This document shows positions 15,084 to 23,349 of a stretch of 27,048 bases of DNA, in pieces. Each line of letters starts with the position of its first letter. Position 1 is the first letter of the stretch. A program made the position numbers and the translations under genes. The stretch spans positions 1 to 27,048 of the forward strand of contig JAEZHY010000054.1 of NCBI GenBank assembly GCA_023416335.1, written 5' to 3'. The notes beneath the pieces were generated by a model. It worked only from the letters and a program-made list of their open reading frames with translations, was not told where the DNA came from and ran no database searches. Source of the stretch: Pseudomonadota bacterium (GTDB lineage: Bacteria; Desulfobacterota; Syntrophobacteria; Syntrophobacterales; Syntrophobacteraceae).

Positions 15084-17240
15084 TTAGGGAGTAACGACCA
15101 GGGGACGCATCATGTCATGTTCCTCATGTTCGAGGATATGACAATGATAGACGTACTCATATCCCGTTGTGCCAAGTCCGGGCCTCGTTGAGGTCTTGTT
15201 CACGATATAGTTCGGAGGTGCCGGTGCATCGAAATACATAAGGAGTGCCGCAACCTCTCCGGGATTTACCCGGACGGTTTCCTTCCAGCCGAGTTCGTTG
15301 GCATCGGGATAGCGCGGGCTCGTCCAAGAATTGAAATTGGGGGTCGCGGTGTCGAAATTTGCACGCCAGAGAATCTGGAAATTGACCAGGTGCAGATGGA
15401 TGGGATGGACATCTCCGCTCAGATTGAAGATGAGCCATACTTCGGCTGTCTTGTTTGCGGCGACTTCGGTTGCGGCTGCATCGTATCCGAGTCCGTAGGT
15501 ATTGATTCCCTGGTTGTTGGTTGACAAAGACGTGGTGGTTCCAATCGTCTGGAGCAGGCGGCCAAATGAATCGAAATCTTCGTTAAGGGTGAGGCTCCGC
15601 ACCTGTGCAACCGGAACAGTTCTTAAGACTTTGTTCACTACGAACCTGCCCGAAGCGGGGAGGATGCCGGGAGTGTAATCAGTACCCGGCGTCGCTGCCA
15701 ACGGGGGATCCATCGTGAAGTTATAGCTGGGAGCGGGCAACGGGAGGGAACTTGCTGCAGTAGATGTTACCCTGAACTGCATCAGAGTCCTGGTGTTCGG
15801 GCCGAAACCGGCCTTTGTCGGCAACGCACCGCCAAATGGGGACAGGTCGGCATTTCCCGTGAAATAATCGTTTCGATCGTCGCCGCCGGGGAATGGAGCG
15901 GGAGCATCGCTATAGAGAATAAGATTGGACCCGATCGGCACGCCGCTGAAGTCGATGAGGATATCTGCACGCTCAGCGGGGGCGAGCAGGAGGTTATATT
16001 TTGTCGGGTCATTGACTATGGCCGTACCGGTTCCATCCAGTACGATCGGTCGCGGTGGGTTGTTCAGATAGACGGGATTTGGAAGCAGTCCGCCTTCGGT
16101 TCCGATCTGGACTATTACGGGGGGAGTTGCGAGCGCGTTAATCTCGCCCGGATTGGCTGCATCTTCGTAGTAGAGCTGCAGATTATAAAATCTGGCCTGA
16201 GAACCGTTCAGAATACGGAACCGGTACACCTTTTGCTGAACTTCGAGAAACGGAAAAAGAGCGCCGTTAATCAGGGCGGAGTCGCCAAAGAATTCCGGAA
16301 CATTTGACGGATAGGGAAGAGGAGCTGCGCCTCCCGGCGGGGTGAGCAGAGGTCCCCAGTCCCACCTGCCTGTTTGGGAAACCTGATTCGGTTCGTAGGC
16401 CGCAGCATACCACAGATCACCCCTGTTGCCCCACTGGTCGGGAGCCTGTTTGAATGTCTTGTCCTGAATCACCAGGTAGATGGACTCCTGGGCGCTGGGA
16501 ATAACTCCTGAGCCGGCCAAACTGGTTTCATACGGATCGATGAGAATATAGGGGGAAACGAGACCAGCGTATACGTTCAGCCGGGTCATGGCCAGCGCAT
16601 GGTCGTGATACCACATCAGTCGGGCGCTCTGATCGTTGGGATACCAATAATCTCCGTCCTGCCAGTTGTCTCCGTGGGTACCGTCAGGCGCCCACCAGCT
16701 ATGGGGACTCCCGTCGCTTGACCAGGCCACATGTCCGCCATGGAGATGCGGTACGGTTCTGTTGACGGCAACACCAGGCCCCATGCTCATTAAACTTGTA
16801 TCGACAGGCAGGGGGTGTGCGTTGGGGAGGACATTCTCGAACTTTACTCTTACAGCTCTGCCTTTGGTTGCGATGATCCCGCCGCCAAGGTAGTTGTTGG
16901 TAGTCGAAATCTGCCTGGTTACATTCGGAGTCATGTCGCGATATCCCCAAAAGAGCGTGGCAGGCAGATCCGGGTGGACTTTCTGACGAAACTGCCACAT
17001 TTGAATCTTATAGTAGTCGGAACTGGGGAATGCATAGGGGGTTGCGACCGGGATCTTCGGGTATCCGGCCGGGGCAGTACTGCCAAAGTAGGGCAACGGT
17101 TGGATGAACTTTCTCAGCGGAGGGCTCTGGCTATAAGCGTACGACTTCCCGGGCCAGGACAATAACCCTGCGCCGAACGCCCCTGCGGCGACTCCCGACA
17201 TCATCGACAACTTCATGAAATCTCTTCTCGTCATTTTCAT
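15084..17240 (-). CDS. Tat-exported multicopper oxidase (CotA/bilirubin oxidase-like)
   Basis: A 718-residue copper oxidase that couples substrate oxidation to reduction of O2 to water outside the cytoplasm. The N terminus carries the Tat signal TRRDFMKL followed by an alanine/glycine hydrophobic stretch. All copper ligands are visible: HLHGGH, WYHDHAL, HPIHLHLVNF, and near the end HCHILEHEEHDMM with the type 1 Cys, His and axial Met at C+5 and C+10 spacing. I use the second ATG (17240) because GAAGGAGG is about ten bases from it and only one base from the ATG at 17249. The substrate (metal ion, bilirubin-like or phenolic) cannot be read from sequence. Confidence 0.9.
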   Translation of the reverse strand: MKMTRRDFMKLSMMSGVAAGAFGAGLLSWPGKSYAYSQSPPLRKFIQPLPYFGSTAPAGYPKIPVATPYAFPSSDYYKIQMWQFRQKVHPDLPATLFWGYRDMTPNVTRQISTTNNYLGGGIIATKGRAVRVKFENVLPNAHPLPVDTSLMSMGPGVAVNRTVPHLHGGHVAWSSDGSPHSWWAPDGTHGDNWQDGDYWYPNDQSARLMWYHDHALAMTRLNVYAGLVSPYILIDPYETSLAGSGVIPSAQESIYLVIQDKTFKQAPDQWGNRGDLWYAAAYEPNQVSQTGRWDWGPLLTPPGGAAPLPYPSNVPEFFGDSALINGALFPFLEVQQKVYRFRILNGSQARFYNLQLYYEDAANPGEINALATPPVIVQIGTEGGLLPNPVYLNNPPRPIVLDGTGTAIVNDPTKYNLLLAPAERADILIDFSGVPIGSNLILYSDAPAPFPGGDDRNDYFTGNADLSPFGGALPTKAGFGPNTRTLMQFRVTSTAASSLPLPAPSYNFTMDPPLAATPGTDYTPGILPASGRFVVNKVLRTVPVAQVRSLTLNEDFDSFGRLLQTIGTTTSLSTNNQGINTYGLGYDAAATEVAANKTAEVWLIFNLSGDVHPIHLHLVNFQILWRANFDTATPNFNSWTSPRYPDANELGWKETVRVNPGEVAALLMYFDAPAPPNYIVNKTSTRPGLGTTGYEYVYHCHILEHEEHDMMRPLVVTP

Positions 17241-17373
17241 TGTACTCATTCCTCCTTCAGTTCTGCTTCTTGGACTCCGCTACGAATAGAGCCAGACCTC
17301 CGATTGCCTCCCTCAATGCAAGGTTTGATATACGTTTAGAGCTGATGTTGTTGGATCAGAACGGTGTAGTTGG

Positions 17374-17401
17374 TATCAGTTGCTCGGTAATCTGACTGAT
17401 A
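17374..17401. promoter_or_regulatory. Inverted repeat upstream of the oxidase gene
   Basis: TATCAGT (17374-17380) and ACTGATA (17395-17401) are 7 bp arms spaced by 14 bases in the intergenic region before the oxidase. It could be an operator half-site pair; function unknown. Confidence 0.3.
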
Positions 17402-17424
17402 ACAATGTCTTGGCATGATTAAAA

Positions 17425-17440
17425 TTGGACTTTGGTCCCA
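17425..17440. promoter_or_regulatory. Second TTGGAC-N4-GTCCmA operator candidate
   Basis: TTGGAC-TTTG-GTCCCA has eleven of twelve dyad positions matching the site at 13691-13706, and both are preceded by A. It lies 185 bp upstream of the oxidase start in the gap between the ABC ATPase and the oxidase. Confidence 0.4.
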
Positions 17441-17618
17441 TAATGATTGTTTTTCCGGAATAATATGGGTCGGAGGAACTCTTAGGACCGTAGGAGGATT
17501 AAACCCGAAGACGTGATCTTTGGAGTGGCTGCCGTGAGTTTGAACCTGTGTCGTCCAAATCGGGTAATATATGGCAAGGGTGAGAAAATATAACTGGATC
17601 TATAAGTAGCGGATTTGC

Positions 17619-18371
17619 TCAATGAGATTCGTAGGTGGCCCAGGGAATCCAGCTTTTTCTCTCGAGAAAGTCTTCCCCAAAAATCTCCTGATTGGAACCG
17701 ACCTTGACTATTCGGCCTTCGAACATGACGGCAGTCCTTTCCGCGAGAAAGGGTATTTCGGTGTAATCATGCGTTACGAACAATGCACTGGTATTCATCC
17801 CTTTGAGTATGCGGCCAAGTTCCTGGAGCAACGAGTTTCTGGTGGGATAGTCGAGGGCGGCAAATGGTTCATCCAGAAAAAGGAGGTCCGGTTCGAGGGC
17901 AAAAGCTCTGGCGAGGCTGGCCCGTTGGGCTTCACCGCCGGAAAGCGCGCGGGCCTGTCGATTTGCGAGATGACCGATGCCAAAGATGTCAAGCCACTTG
18001 CGGGCACGCGAAAGGGCTTCTTTGCGGGGCACCTTCCTTATTCGCAAAGCTGTGGTAAGATTTGAGAGCACGGACATGTCGAGCAGAAGCGAATCCTGGA
18101 ATACAACAGCCATGCGGCGGCGGAGCGCCAAAAGATTGTTCGGACCCGCGGGAATTCCCTCCAGTTCAATTGTGCCCGACGCCGGCGGGTGCAGCAGAGC
18201 GAGGGTAAGCAGGAACGTGGTCTTTCCGGCTCCATTCGGCCCCACGAGTGCGACGGTTTCTCCTCGGTCGATTGAAAAATATTCCACGCTGAATATCGGC
18301 CTGTGGGAATTCATACGTTGGAGATTCTTAGCTACGAGCAATGGAACCAAGATAAAGACCTCGTTTCGCAA
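17619..18371 (-). CDS. Tungstate/molybdate-type ABC transporter ATP-binding protein, orphan
   Basis: A 250-residue ABC ATPase. Walker A is GPNGAGKTT (44-52), the Q-loop is VVFQDS, the signature LSGGE (143-147), and Walker B ends LLFLDEP (163-169). The sequence is closest in style to the TupC/WtpC ATPases of tungstate importers (RGETVALVGPNGAGKTTFLLTLALLHPPASG). No permease or binding protein lies next to it, so the partners must be elsewhere or it is a leftover. Start choice is uncertain: TTG at 18371 or 18341, or ATG at 18314; coding similarity extends upstream of the ATG. Confidence 0.8.
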   Translation of the reverse strand: MRNEVFILVPLLVAKNLQRMNSHRPIFSVEYFSIDRGETVALVGPNGAGKTTFLLTLALLHPPASGTIELEGIPAGPNNLLALRRRMAVVFQDSLLLDMSVLSNLTTALRIRKVPRKEALSRARKWLDIFGIGHLANRQARALSGGEAQRASLARAFALEPDLLFLDEPFAALDYPTRNSLLQELGRILKGMNTSALFVTHDYTEIPFLAERTAVMFEGRIVKVGSNQEIFGEDFLERKSWIPWATYESH

Positions 18372-18733
18372 ATTGAATGTGGGAACGCGGCTTGAAAAAT
18401 AACATTTTCGGGTTCGCAGTCAAATGATTTGAAAGCCGAAGGGCAGAAGTCGAAAGGATTGAACAGGGGCACAGTCAGGTAGCCCTGGCCCAACCGGTGC
18501 GATCGTGCTGCAGTGGGCCGTTTGCGACTGAAGTTATGGCGAGGTTAGCGACCTCTCCATATTCGCCGGCGGACGAGACGCCCGAAAATGTGATAATCAT
18601 ATGGACTCCATCGAACGATAACTTGATATGAGGACAATTGTCTTTTAGTATCTAAGCGGTAATAAACAGGGTGGATTTTTCCCGTGACCGACGGTAAATT
18701 ACCATTCCTGCAAAGTCTTACCTGGAGAAGGGC
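18372..18733. other. Divergent intergenic region ABC ATPase / H-box protein
   Basis: About 360 bp without a gene. It contains the promoter at 18623-18651 for the rightward operon and a small hairpin GAGGT-TAGCG-ACCTC. No leftward promoter for the ATPase was evident. Confidence 0.5.
18623..18651 (+). promoter_or_regulatory. Sigma70-type promoter with internal palindrome
   Basis: TTGATA (18623-18628), a 17-base spacer, then TAGTAT (18646-18651). The spacer contains the perfect palindrome GACAATTGTC (18633-18642), placed where a repressor would block polymerase. The predicted start is near 18658, giving a leader of about 75 bases before the ATG at 18734. Confidence 0.55.
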
Positions 18734-20143
18734 ATGGACAACGTCGACGAACTCCTAATATCCACCTGCAAGACTATGATCAGGACGATTCTCGCGTGCC
18801 TCGACCACGCTACGAAGGGCACAATCTACCGAATCGGCCTGATGCCCGAATTGAGAGCCACACGGGTTATGTCCGGGATCAGAAAGCCCGGAATGGACGA
18901 AATCGAATGGGGCCTGCCCGCGAACTCCGATTATAATGCACCCGGAAAGAAATGGTTGCAGTACCGGGACGCCCCCGGGCGACCTATGGAATCAATGGGG
19001 TGGTGCGTTGAAAAGCAGATGAGCTGGACTGCGGAGAATCCGTTGGAGGATGCCCGCAGCGTCAGAAAACAGCTTCTGGGTGAGCCTGAAGATTTCTACC
19101 ACATGGAGCCCGTGCTGGTAAAAAAGCGCAGCTTGTATGGTTCTGCGGTGGATAAGCTCCAATACGCTTCCGATTACAGAGGAAACCCGATCTGGCAGGA
19201 TACGGACTGTGTTGTTGCCGCCGTGATAAAAATCCACTTCAAGCCGGATACTCTGAAGCGGGGAGACCGATCGACGCAGATCATCCACGAACTTTCCAGA
19301 ACCCTTGGATCCGAACTGCTTTCGATATGGTACCGTGAGATACTATCGAGAGCCCAGAAGGATTTTGCGCGGCAACGCCTGCAGAGTTGTGAAATCCTGG
19401 CGCATGAGTTGAGAAACACCCTCGTAAAACTAGGCTTCGTATTTTCAGCGATAAACGCACAAATTTCCATTCTGCGTGAAAGCTGGGAGAGTTTCCTGCG
19501 AGAAAAGCTTCCCGGACTGGAATGGAAAGGGGAAGTCCTTGGCAAGCTCTCGAGCACGCTCAGTGAAAGACTCCCGGGAGTCGAGCTTTCGCCCGAGATT
19601 TCCGACCTGTGCAGGAGCTTGCTATTAGAGCAGAAAGAACTCGCACGCCTGTCACTCTCGCCTCGTCAGGAACAGGACTGGGTTCAGAGCAAGATCAACC
19701 CCAAATGGGAAAAACTCCTGGCGCGAACGGCCCTTTGGGATAAAGACGAAATAAACGCTCTCCTTGCCAAATTGCACGGCGCTCTTCAAACGGGAATGAA
19801 TCTCGGCCCGGATCGCAAAGTCGACGGTCTTCCCGAGGAACTGGTCGAGCAATGGTCAAAACTCGCCTATATCCAGATAACATCGAGTAATCTGTTCCAG
19901 TTGGATGAAGTTATTCGGCTGGTGGAGCATCCCGCTTTACCTGTTTCTCATAAAGAGCAGATTTTGAGAGTTCTCAAGTCGCTGAAAGCCCTGGTATTTA
20001 CGATTCCGGAGGTGGAGGAGAAGGCGACGAGAATATTGCAGTCGCTACGTTACGGAACCTGGGCAGAAGACCAGTTCCGTGTCGACCCCGGCATGCTTGA
20101 TCTGGATTACCAGGGGGAGTTCGAGGTTGCCCTGACCGACTAG
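18734..20143 (+). CDS. H-box (HisKA-like) protein lacking an ATPase domain
   Basis: A 469-residue protein of no named family that I recognise. Residues 1-200 may be a divergent sensory domain of GAF type (IYRIGLMPEL … GWCVEKQMSW). At 218-240 it has SCEILAHELRNTLVKLGFVFSAI, a close match to a histidine-kinase H-box with H224 as possible phospho-acceptor. No N, G1 or G2 box follows; instead there are about 230 mainly helical residues. It starts at ATG with GGAGAAGG upstream and is followed 108 bp later by a full PAS histidine kinase on the same strand. It may be a phosphotransfer or dimerisation partner of that kinase. Confidence 0.75.
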   Translation: MDNVDELLISTCKTMIRTILACLDHATKGTIYRIGLMPELRATRVMSGIRKPGMDEIEWGLPANSDYNAPGKKWLQYRDAPGRPMESMGWCVEKQMSWTAENPLEDARSVRKQLLGEPEDFYHMEPVLVKKRSLYGSAVDKLQYASDYRGNPIWQDTDCVVAAVIKIHFKPDTLKRGDRSTQIIHELSRTLGSELLSIWYREILSRAQKDFARQRLQSCEILAHELRNTLVKLGFVFSAINAQISILRESWESFLREKLPGLEWKGEVLGKLSSTLSERLPGVELSPEISDLCRSLLLEQKELARLSLSPRQEQDWVQSKINPKWEKLLARTALWDKDEINALLAKLHGALQTGMNLGPDRKVDGLPEELVEQWSKLAYIQITSSNLFQLDEVIRLVEHPALPVSHKEQILRVLKSLKALVFTIPEVEEKATRILQSLRYGTWAEDQFRVDPGMLDLDYQGEFEVALTD

Positions 20144-20251
20144 CCTGGGAAAAGTGAGTTTTCCCCTGCGCTGCCGTCCCAAAGCTGAAATGATTGATTA
20201 TCATTCCCGTGATGCGGTCGAAATAGAAGTGACGGCGGAGGTGGACCCGAA

Positions 20252-21460
20252 ATGACCAAGGAAACGGACAAGAATTTATTTCCTTTCAAAGCGGAAGTTT
20301 CTCATTTACCTGAAAATCCCGGCCTGCGCAGTATTGAAATGAAATATAAACGTGTTTTTGACGCAACGGGCGACATGCGTTTTGCTGCGAGCCGGCGTGG
20401 TAAACTGCTGGATGTAAATCAGGCGGGTGTCGAGCTGTTCGGCTTTGCGAGCAGGGAGGACATGCTCGGAATCAATTCGGTCGGTTTGCTCTTCTGCGAT
20501 CCGGGGGACGGCAGGTCTTTTCAGCAGCGGCTCGAAGCCCTCGGATTGATCAAGGACCATGAAGTCCGAATGAAGAAAAAGGACGGGAGCGAATTCACCG
20601 CTTGTATCACGGCGACCCTGTGGTTCGAGGATGACGGCTCGATTTCGTGTGAAGGGTTCCTGAGAGACATCACAGAACTCAAAAAGCTCCAGGAGGCCTT
20701 CCTGGAATCGGAGAAACAGAACAGGGAACTCTCCGAATCGGAACGGAATATCAGGCAACTCAACGAGCATATCCTCAACATGCTCATGGTTATGTCCCAT
20801 GACGTCCGGGGGCCGCTCGTCTCGATGGCCGCCACTTTGAAGCTGCTTCTGCGCGGTTCTTTCGGCCGCATGGACGAAAGTGTCTGGAACACCATCGACG
20901 ACCTGCTCTCGCGTGTCCGCCACCTGATCGGCATAGCCGAGGACTGCCTCGGGAGGGCACATTCCCTTGAAGTCACGCTGGAAAAAGAGCGGGAGACGAT
21001 CGATCTGAGGCAGGATATCATCGACGCGGTACTCGACGAGGTCTCAAACGAAATCCAGGAACAGCAGATCGTCATAGACAACCGGCTTGGCGCCATTCCC
21101 GCCGGATGCATTCCGGTCGGCGTCAATATGATGTGGCTCAAACCCATTTTCAGAAATCTTTTCAAGAATGCGATCAAATACGGCGGCCGGGGTTGCCGTA
21201 TTGCCTTCGGTTTCGAGGATCACGGTTCTTTTTACCGCCTCAATGTCTACAACAGTGGAGATCCCATCCCGGAAGAGTTTCGGGACAGGCTGTTCACGAA
21301 ATTCGCACAAATCGACGACGGGGCTGAAAAGAAGGATGGGTTTGGAATGGGATTGTATCTCATTCGCGAAATAATTCGAAAGCATGAAGGAGATATTTGG
21401 TACGAAGCCAGGCCGGACGGCTCCGATTTCATCCTCATCCTGCCGAAGCAGAACGTCTGA
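20252..21460 (+). CDS. PAS-domain sensor histidine kinase, cytoplasmic
   Basis: A 402-residue soluble kinase. A PAS domain spans about 30-145 (FDATGDMRFAASRRGKLLDVNQAGVELFGF … GFLRDITELKK), and a short coiled-coil linker follows at about 143-175. The H-box is MSHDVRGPLVSM with H183. The ATPase domain has the N-box NLFKNAIKYGG (302-312), an F-box LFTKFAQ and the G2 box GFGMGLYLIREI. The G1 region reads NSGDPIP, a mild variant of the usual DNG. There are no membrane segments, so the signal is intracellular. GGAGGT precedes the ATG. No response regulator is adjacent; threonine dehydratase follows 35 bp later. Confidence 0.9.
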   Translation: MTKETDKNLFPFKAEVSHLPENPGLRSIEMKYKRVFDATGDMRFAASRRGKLLDVNQAGVELFGFASREDMLGINSVGLLFCDPGDGRSFQQRLEALGLIKDHEVRMKKKDGSEFTACITATLWFEDDGSISCEGFLRDITELKKLQEAFLESEKQNRELSESERNIRQLNEHILNMLMVMSHDVRGPLVSMAATLKLLLRGSFGRMDESVWNTIDDLLSRVRHLIGIAEDCLGRAHSLEVTLEKERETIDLRQDIIDAVLDEVSNEIQEQQIVIDNRLGAIPAGCIPVGVNMMWLKPIFRNLFKNAIKYGGRGCRIAFGFEDHGSFYRLNVYNSGDPIPEEFRDRLFTKFAQIDDGAEKKDGFGMGLYLIREIIRKHEGDIWYEARPDGSDFILILPKQNV

Positions 21461-21495
21461 TTGTCGCTGAAAACAAAAGAAGGATAGCAGTTAAA

Positions 21496-22734
21496 ATGGT
21501 GTCTCTTGAAGATGTAAAGAGAGCGGCAGGGGTTATCCACAGCCGGGTTTTTCGCACTCCGATAGTTTTTTCGCGTACCTTGAGCAATCTTGTCGGAGGC
21601 GAGGTGTATCTGAAGCTTGAAAACCTGCAGGTTACCGGTTCGTTCAAAATTCGCGGAGCCATGAACAAAATACTCTCCGAACGCGGGCGCATTGGCAAGG
21701 AAGGGGTGGTGGCCGCATCCGCCGGAAATCATGCGCAGGGTGTCGCAATGGCAGCCAGGCTTGCGGGTTTACGATCGACAATCGTCATGCCGGAGTGGGC
21801 TTCCATATCCAAGCAGGAGGCTACGCGCGGATACGGCGGCGAAGTCCTGCTCGTCGGACAGACTCTGAACGATTGCCTGGACAAGGCGATCGAGTTGGAG
21901 AAGACGGGCAAGACTTTCATCCATCCTTTTGACGACCCCGCCATCATAGCAGGGCAGGGGACGATTGCCCTGGAAATCCTCGAAGACATGCCGGACGTCG
22001 ATCTGATTTCCGCTCCGGTGGGCGGAGGGGGGCTGATCTCCGGGATTGCGGCAGCAGCCAAAGGAATCAAGCCGGAAATACGGATCGTCGGAGTCCAGGC
22101 GGCTACATGCCCTTCCGCGGTTGCCGCCATTGAAGCCGGACGCAGAGTCGGAGTCGAAGCATCGAGGTCTATAGCTGACGGTATCACGGTGAAGCAGATC
22201 GGTCAGCTTACCTTCGAGATGATCGATCGTCTGGTTGATGAAATCGTTGTCGCTGGTGAGGATCGGATTGCCGAGGCAGTCCTGGTGCTTCTCGAGAGGA
22301 AAAAACTTCTCGCCGAGGGCGCAGGCGCCGTTCCTCTGGCAGCGCTGCTCGGAGGGTCCATCAACGTGCCGAAAGGAAAAAAGGCGGTCCTCGTCATAAG
22401 CGGCGGAAATATCGACAGCCCTGTGCTGGACCGGGTCATCCGGCAGGGGTTGTCGCGAAACGGCCGCATCATGCGGTTCAGCGTCTGCCTCGACGACGTT
22501 CCCGGCTCTCTTGCATCCCTGCTGCGGGTGATTGCGGATGCCAAGGCAAACGTACTGACGATCAGCCACAACAGAGGAACCGGGTCCCTGTCGATCTACC
22601 AGAGTCTTGTCGAACTCGAACTCGAGACTCGGAACACGGAGCATATCGAAATGGTCAAAGACGCTCTGCATATGGCCGGCTACCACGTTGAAATGCAGCC
22701 TCAAAATGTGGACGCTTCCTGCACGATGGGCTAA
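21496..22734 (+). CDS. ilvA: Threonine dehydratase with C-terminal ACT domain
   Basis: A 412-residue fold-type II PLP enzyme that deaminates threonine to 2-oxobutyrate and ammonia. The PLP lysine is K51 in VTGSFKIRGA, and the phosphate-binding glycine loop is PVGGGGLISG. The last ~80 residues (MRFSVCLDDVPGSLASLLRVIADAKANVLTISHNRG) are an ACT domain that may bind an allosteric amino acid. The length fits the short ACT-containing IlvA/TdcB-like class. The start at MVSLEDVKRA is family-typical; an upstream extension to 21397 overlaps the kinase gene. 2-Oxobutyrate can feed IlvB at 3792-5462 or be oxidised. Confidence 0.88.
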   Translation: MVSLEDVKRAAGVIHSRVFRTPIVFSRTLSNLVGGEVYLKLENLQVTGSFKIRGAMNKILSERGRIGKEGVVAASAGNHAQGVAMAARLAGLRSTIVMPEWASISKQEATRGYGGEVLLVGQTLNDCLDKAIELEKTGKTFIHPFDDPAIIAGQGTIALEILEDMPDVDLISAPVGGGGLISGIAAAAKGIKPEIRIVGVQAATCPSAVAAIEAGRRVGVEASRSIADGITVKQIGQLTFEMIDRLVDEIVVAGEDRIAEAVLVLLERKKLLAEGAGAVPLAALLGGSINVPKGKKAVLVISGGNIDSPVLDRVIRQGLSRNGRIMRFSVCLDDVPGSLASLLRVIADAKANVLTISHNRGTGSLSIYQSLVELELETRNTEHIEMVKDALHMAGYHVEMQPQNVDASCTMG

Positions 22735-22758
22735 ATCAACTGCGAGGTGGTGAGAACA

Positions 22759-23268
22759 ATGGATGCTCTCCAGGCAATCTCAGGAAGACGAAGTATCAGG
22801 AAGTACAAGGAAGGCGATGTTTCGGACGATCTCGTAAAGCAGTTGCTGCAGGCCGGAATGAGCGCTCCATCGGCCGGAAACGAGCAGCCGTGGCATTTCA
22901 TCGTGCTCAGGGACAGGCAGGTTCTGAATGCCGTTCCGAATTTCCATCCCTTTTCGAAAATGCTGAGGGAAGCCGCGGTCGGAATCGTTGTTTGCGGCGA
23001 TCTGAAAGAGGAAGTATACAAGGGCTACTGGGTGCAGGACTGCTCGGCGGCCACACAAAACATTCTCGTTGCCGCGCATGCGCTTGGGCTCGGAGCCGTA
23101 TGGCTCGGGGTCTATCCCATGGAAGACCGCGTGACAGCCGCGAGAAAGCTCCTGGGAATCCCGGAGCACGTCGTGCCGCTTTGCATTATATCTGTGGGAT
23201 GGCCCGGCGAAGAAAAACCGCCCGCGGGCCGTTTCCGTGAGGACAGGGTGCATCGGGACAGGTGGTGA
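22759..23268 (+). CDS. Nitroreductase-family flavoprotein
   Basis: A 169-residue FMN nitroreductase-fold protein starting MDALQAISGRRSIRKYKEGDVS. The RRSIRKY segment is the usual FMN phosphate contact. SAPSAGNEQPWHFIVL and LGAVWLGVYPMEDRV are also family hallmarks. Such proteins reduce quinones, nitro-compounds or unknown physiological substrates with NAD(P)H. I choose the ATG at 22759, which has GAGGTG about eight bases upstream; an in-frame GTG at 22747 overlaps that SD. It is the last gene of the rightward run. Confidence 0.88.
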   Translation: MDALQAISGRRSIRKYKEGDVSDDLVKQLLQAGMSAPSAGNEQPWHFIVLRDRQVLNAVPNFHPFSKMLREAAVGIVVCGDLKEEVYKGYWVQDCSAATQNILVAAHALGLGAVWLGVYPMEDRVTAARKLLGIPEHVVPLCIISVGWPGEEKPPAGRFREDRVHRDRW

Positions 23269-23304
23269 GCCTCTGGGCATCAAATGGGGCGGCAGCCGTG
23301 TGAA

Positions 23305-23325
23305 TGGGCACCCATTGGGTGCCCA
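23305..23325. terminator. Hairpin between convergent nitroreductase and trxB
   Basis: TGGGCACCC (23305-23313), loop ATT, then GGGTGCCC plus A (23317-23325) form a 9 bp perfect stem in the 81 bp gap between two convergent genes. It is a good position for a bidirectional terminator. No U-run follows on either side, and the GGGCAC/GTGCCC arms also resemble the REP palindromes elsewhere in the window. Confidence 0.5.
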
Positions 23326-23349
23326 CCGTCTCGAATCGCTCTCCGTTTC

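Noticed and set aside
21769..22704. Minus-strand open frame of 311 codons opposite threonine dehydratase
   Set aside because: Antisense to a gene with complete catalytic motifs; no start signal.
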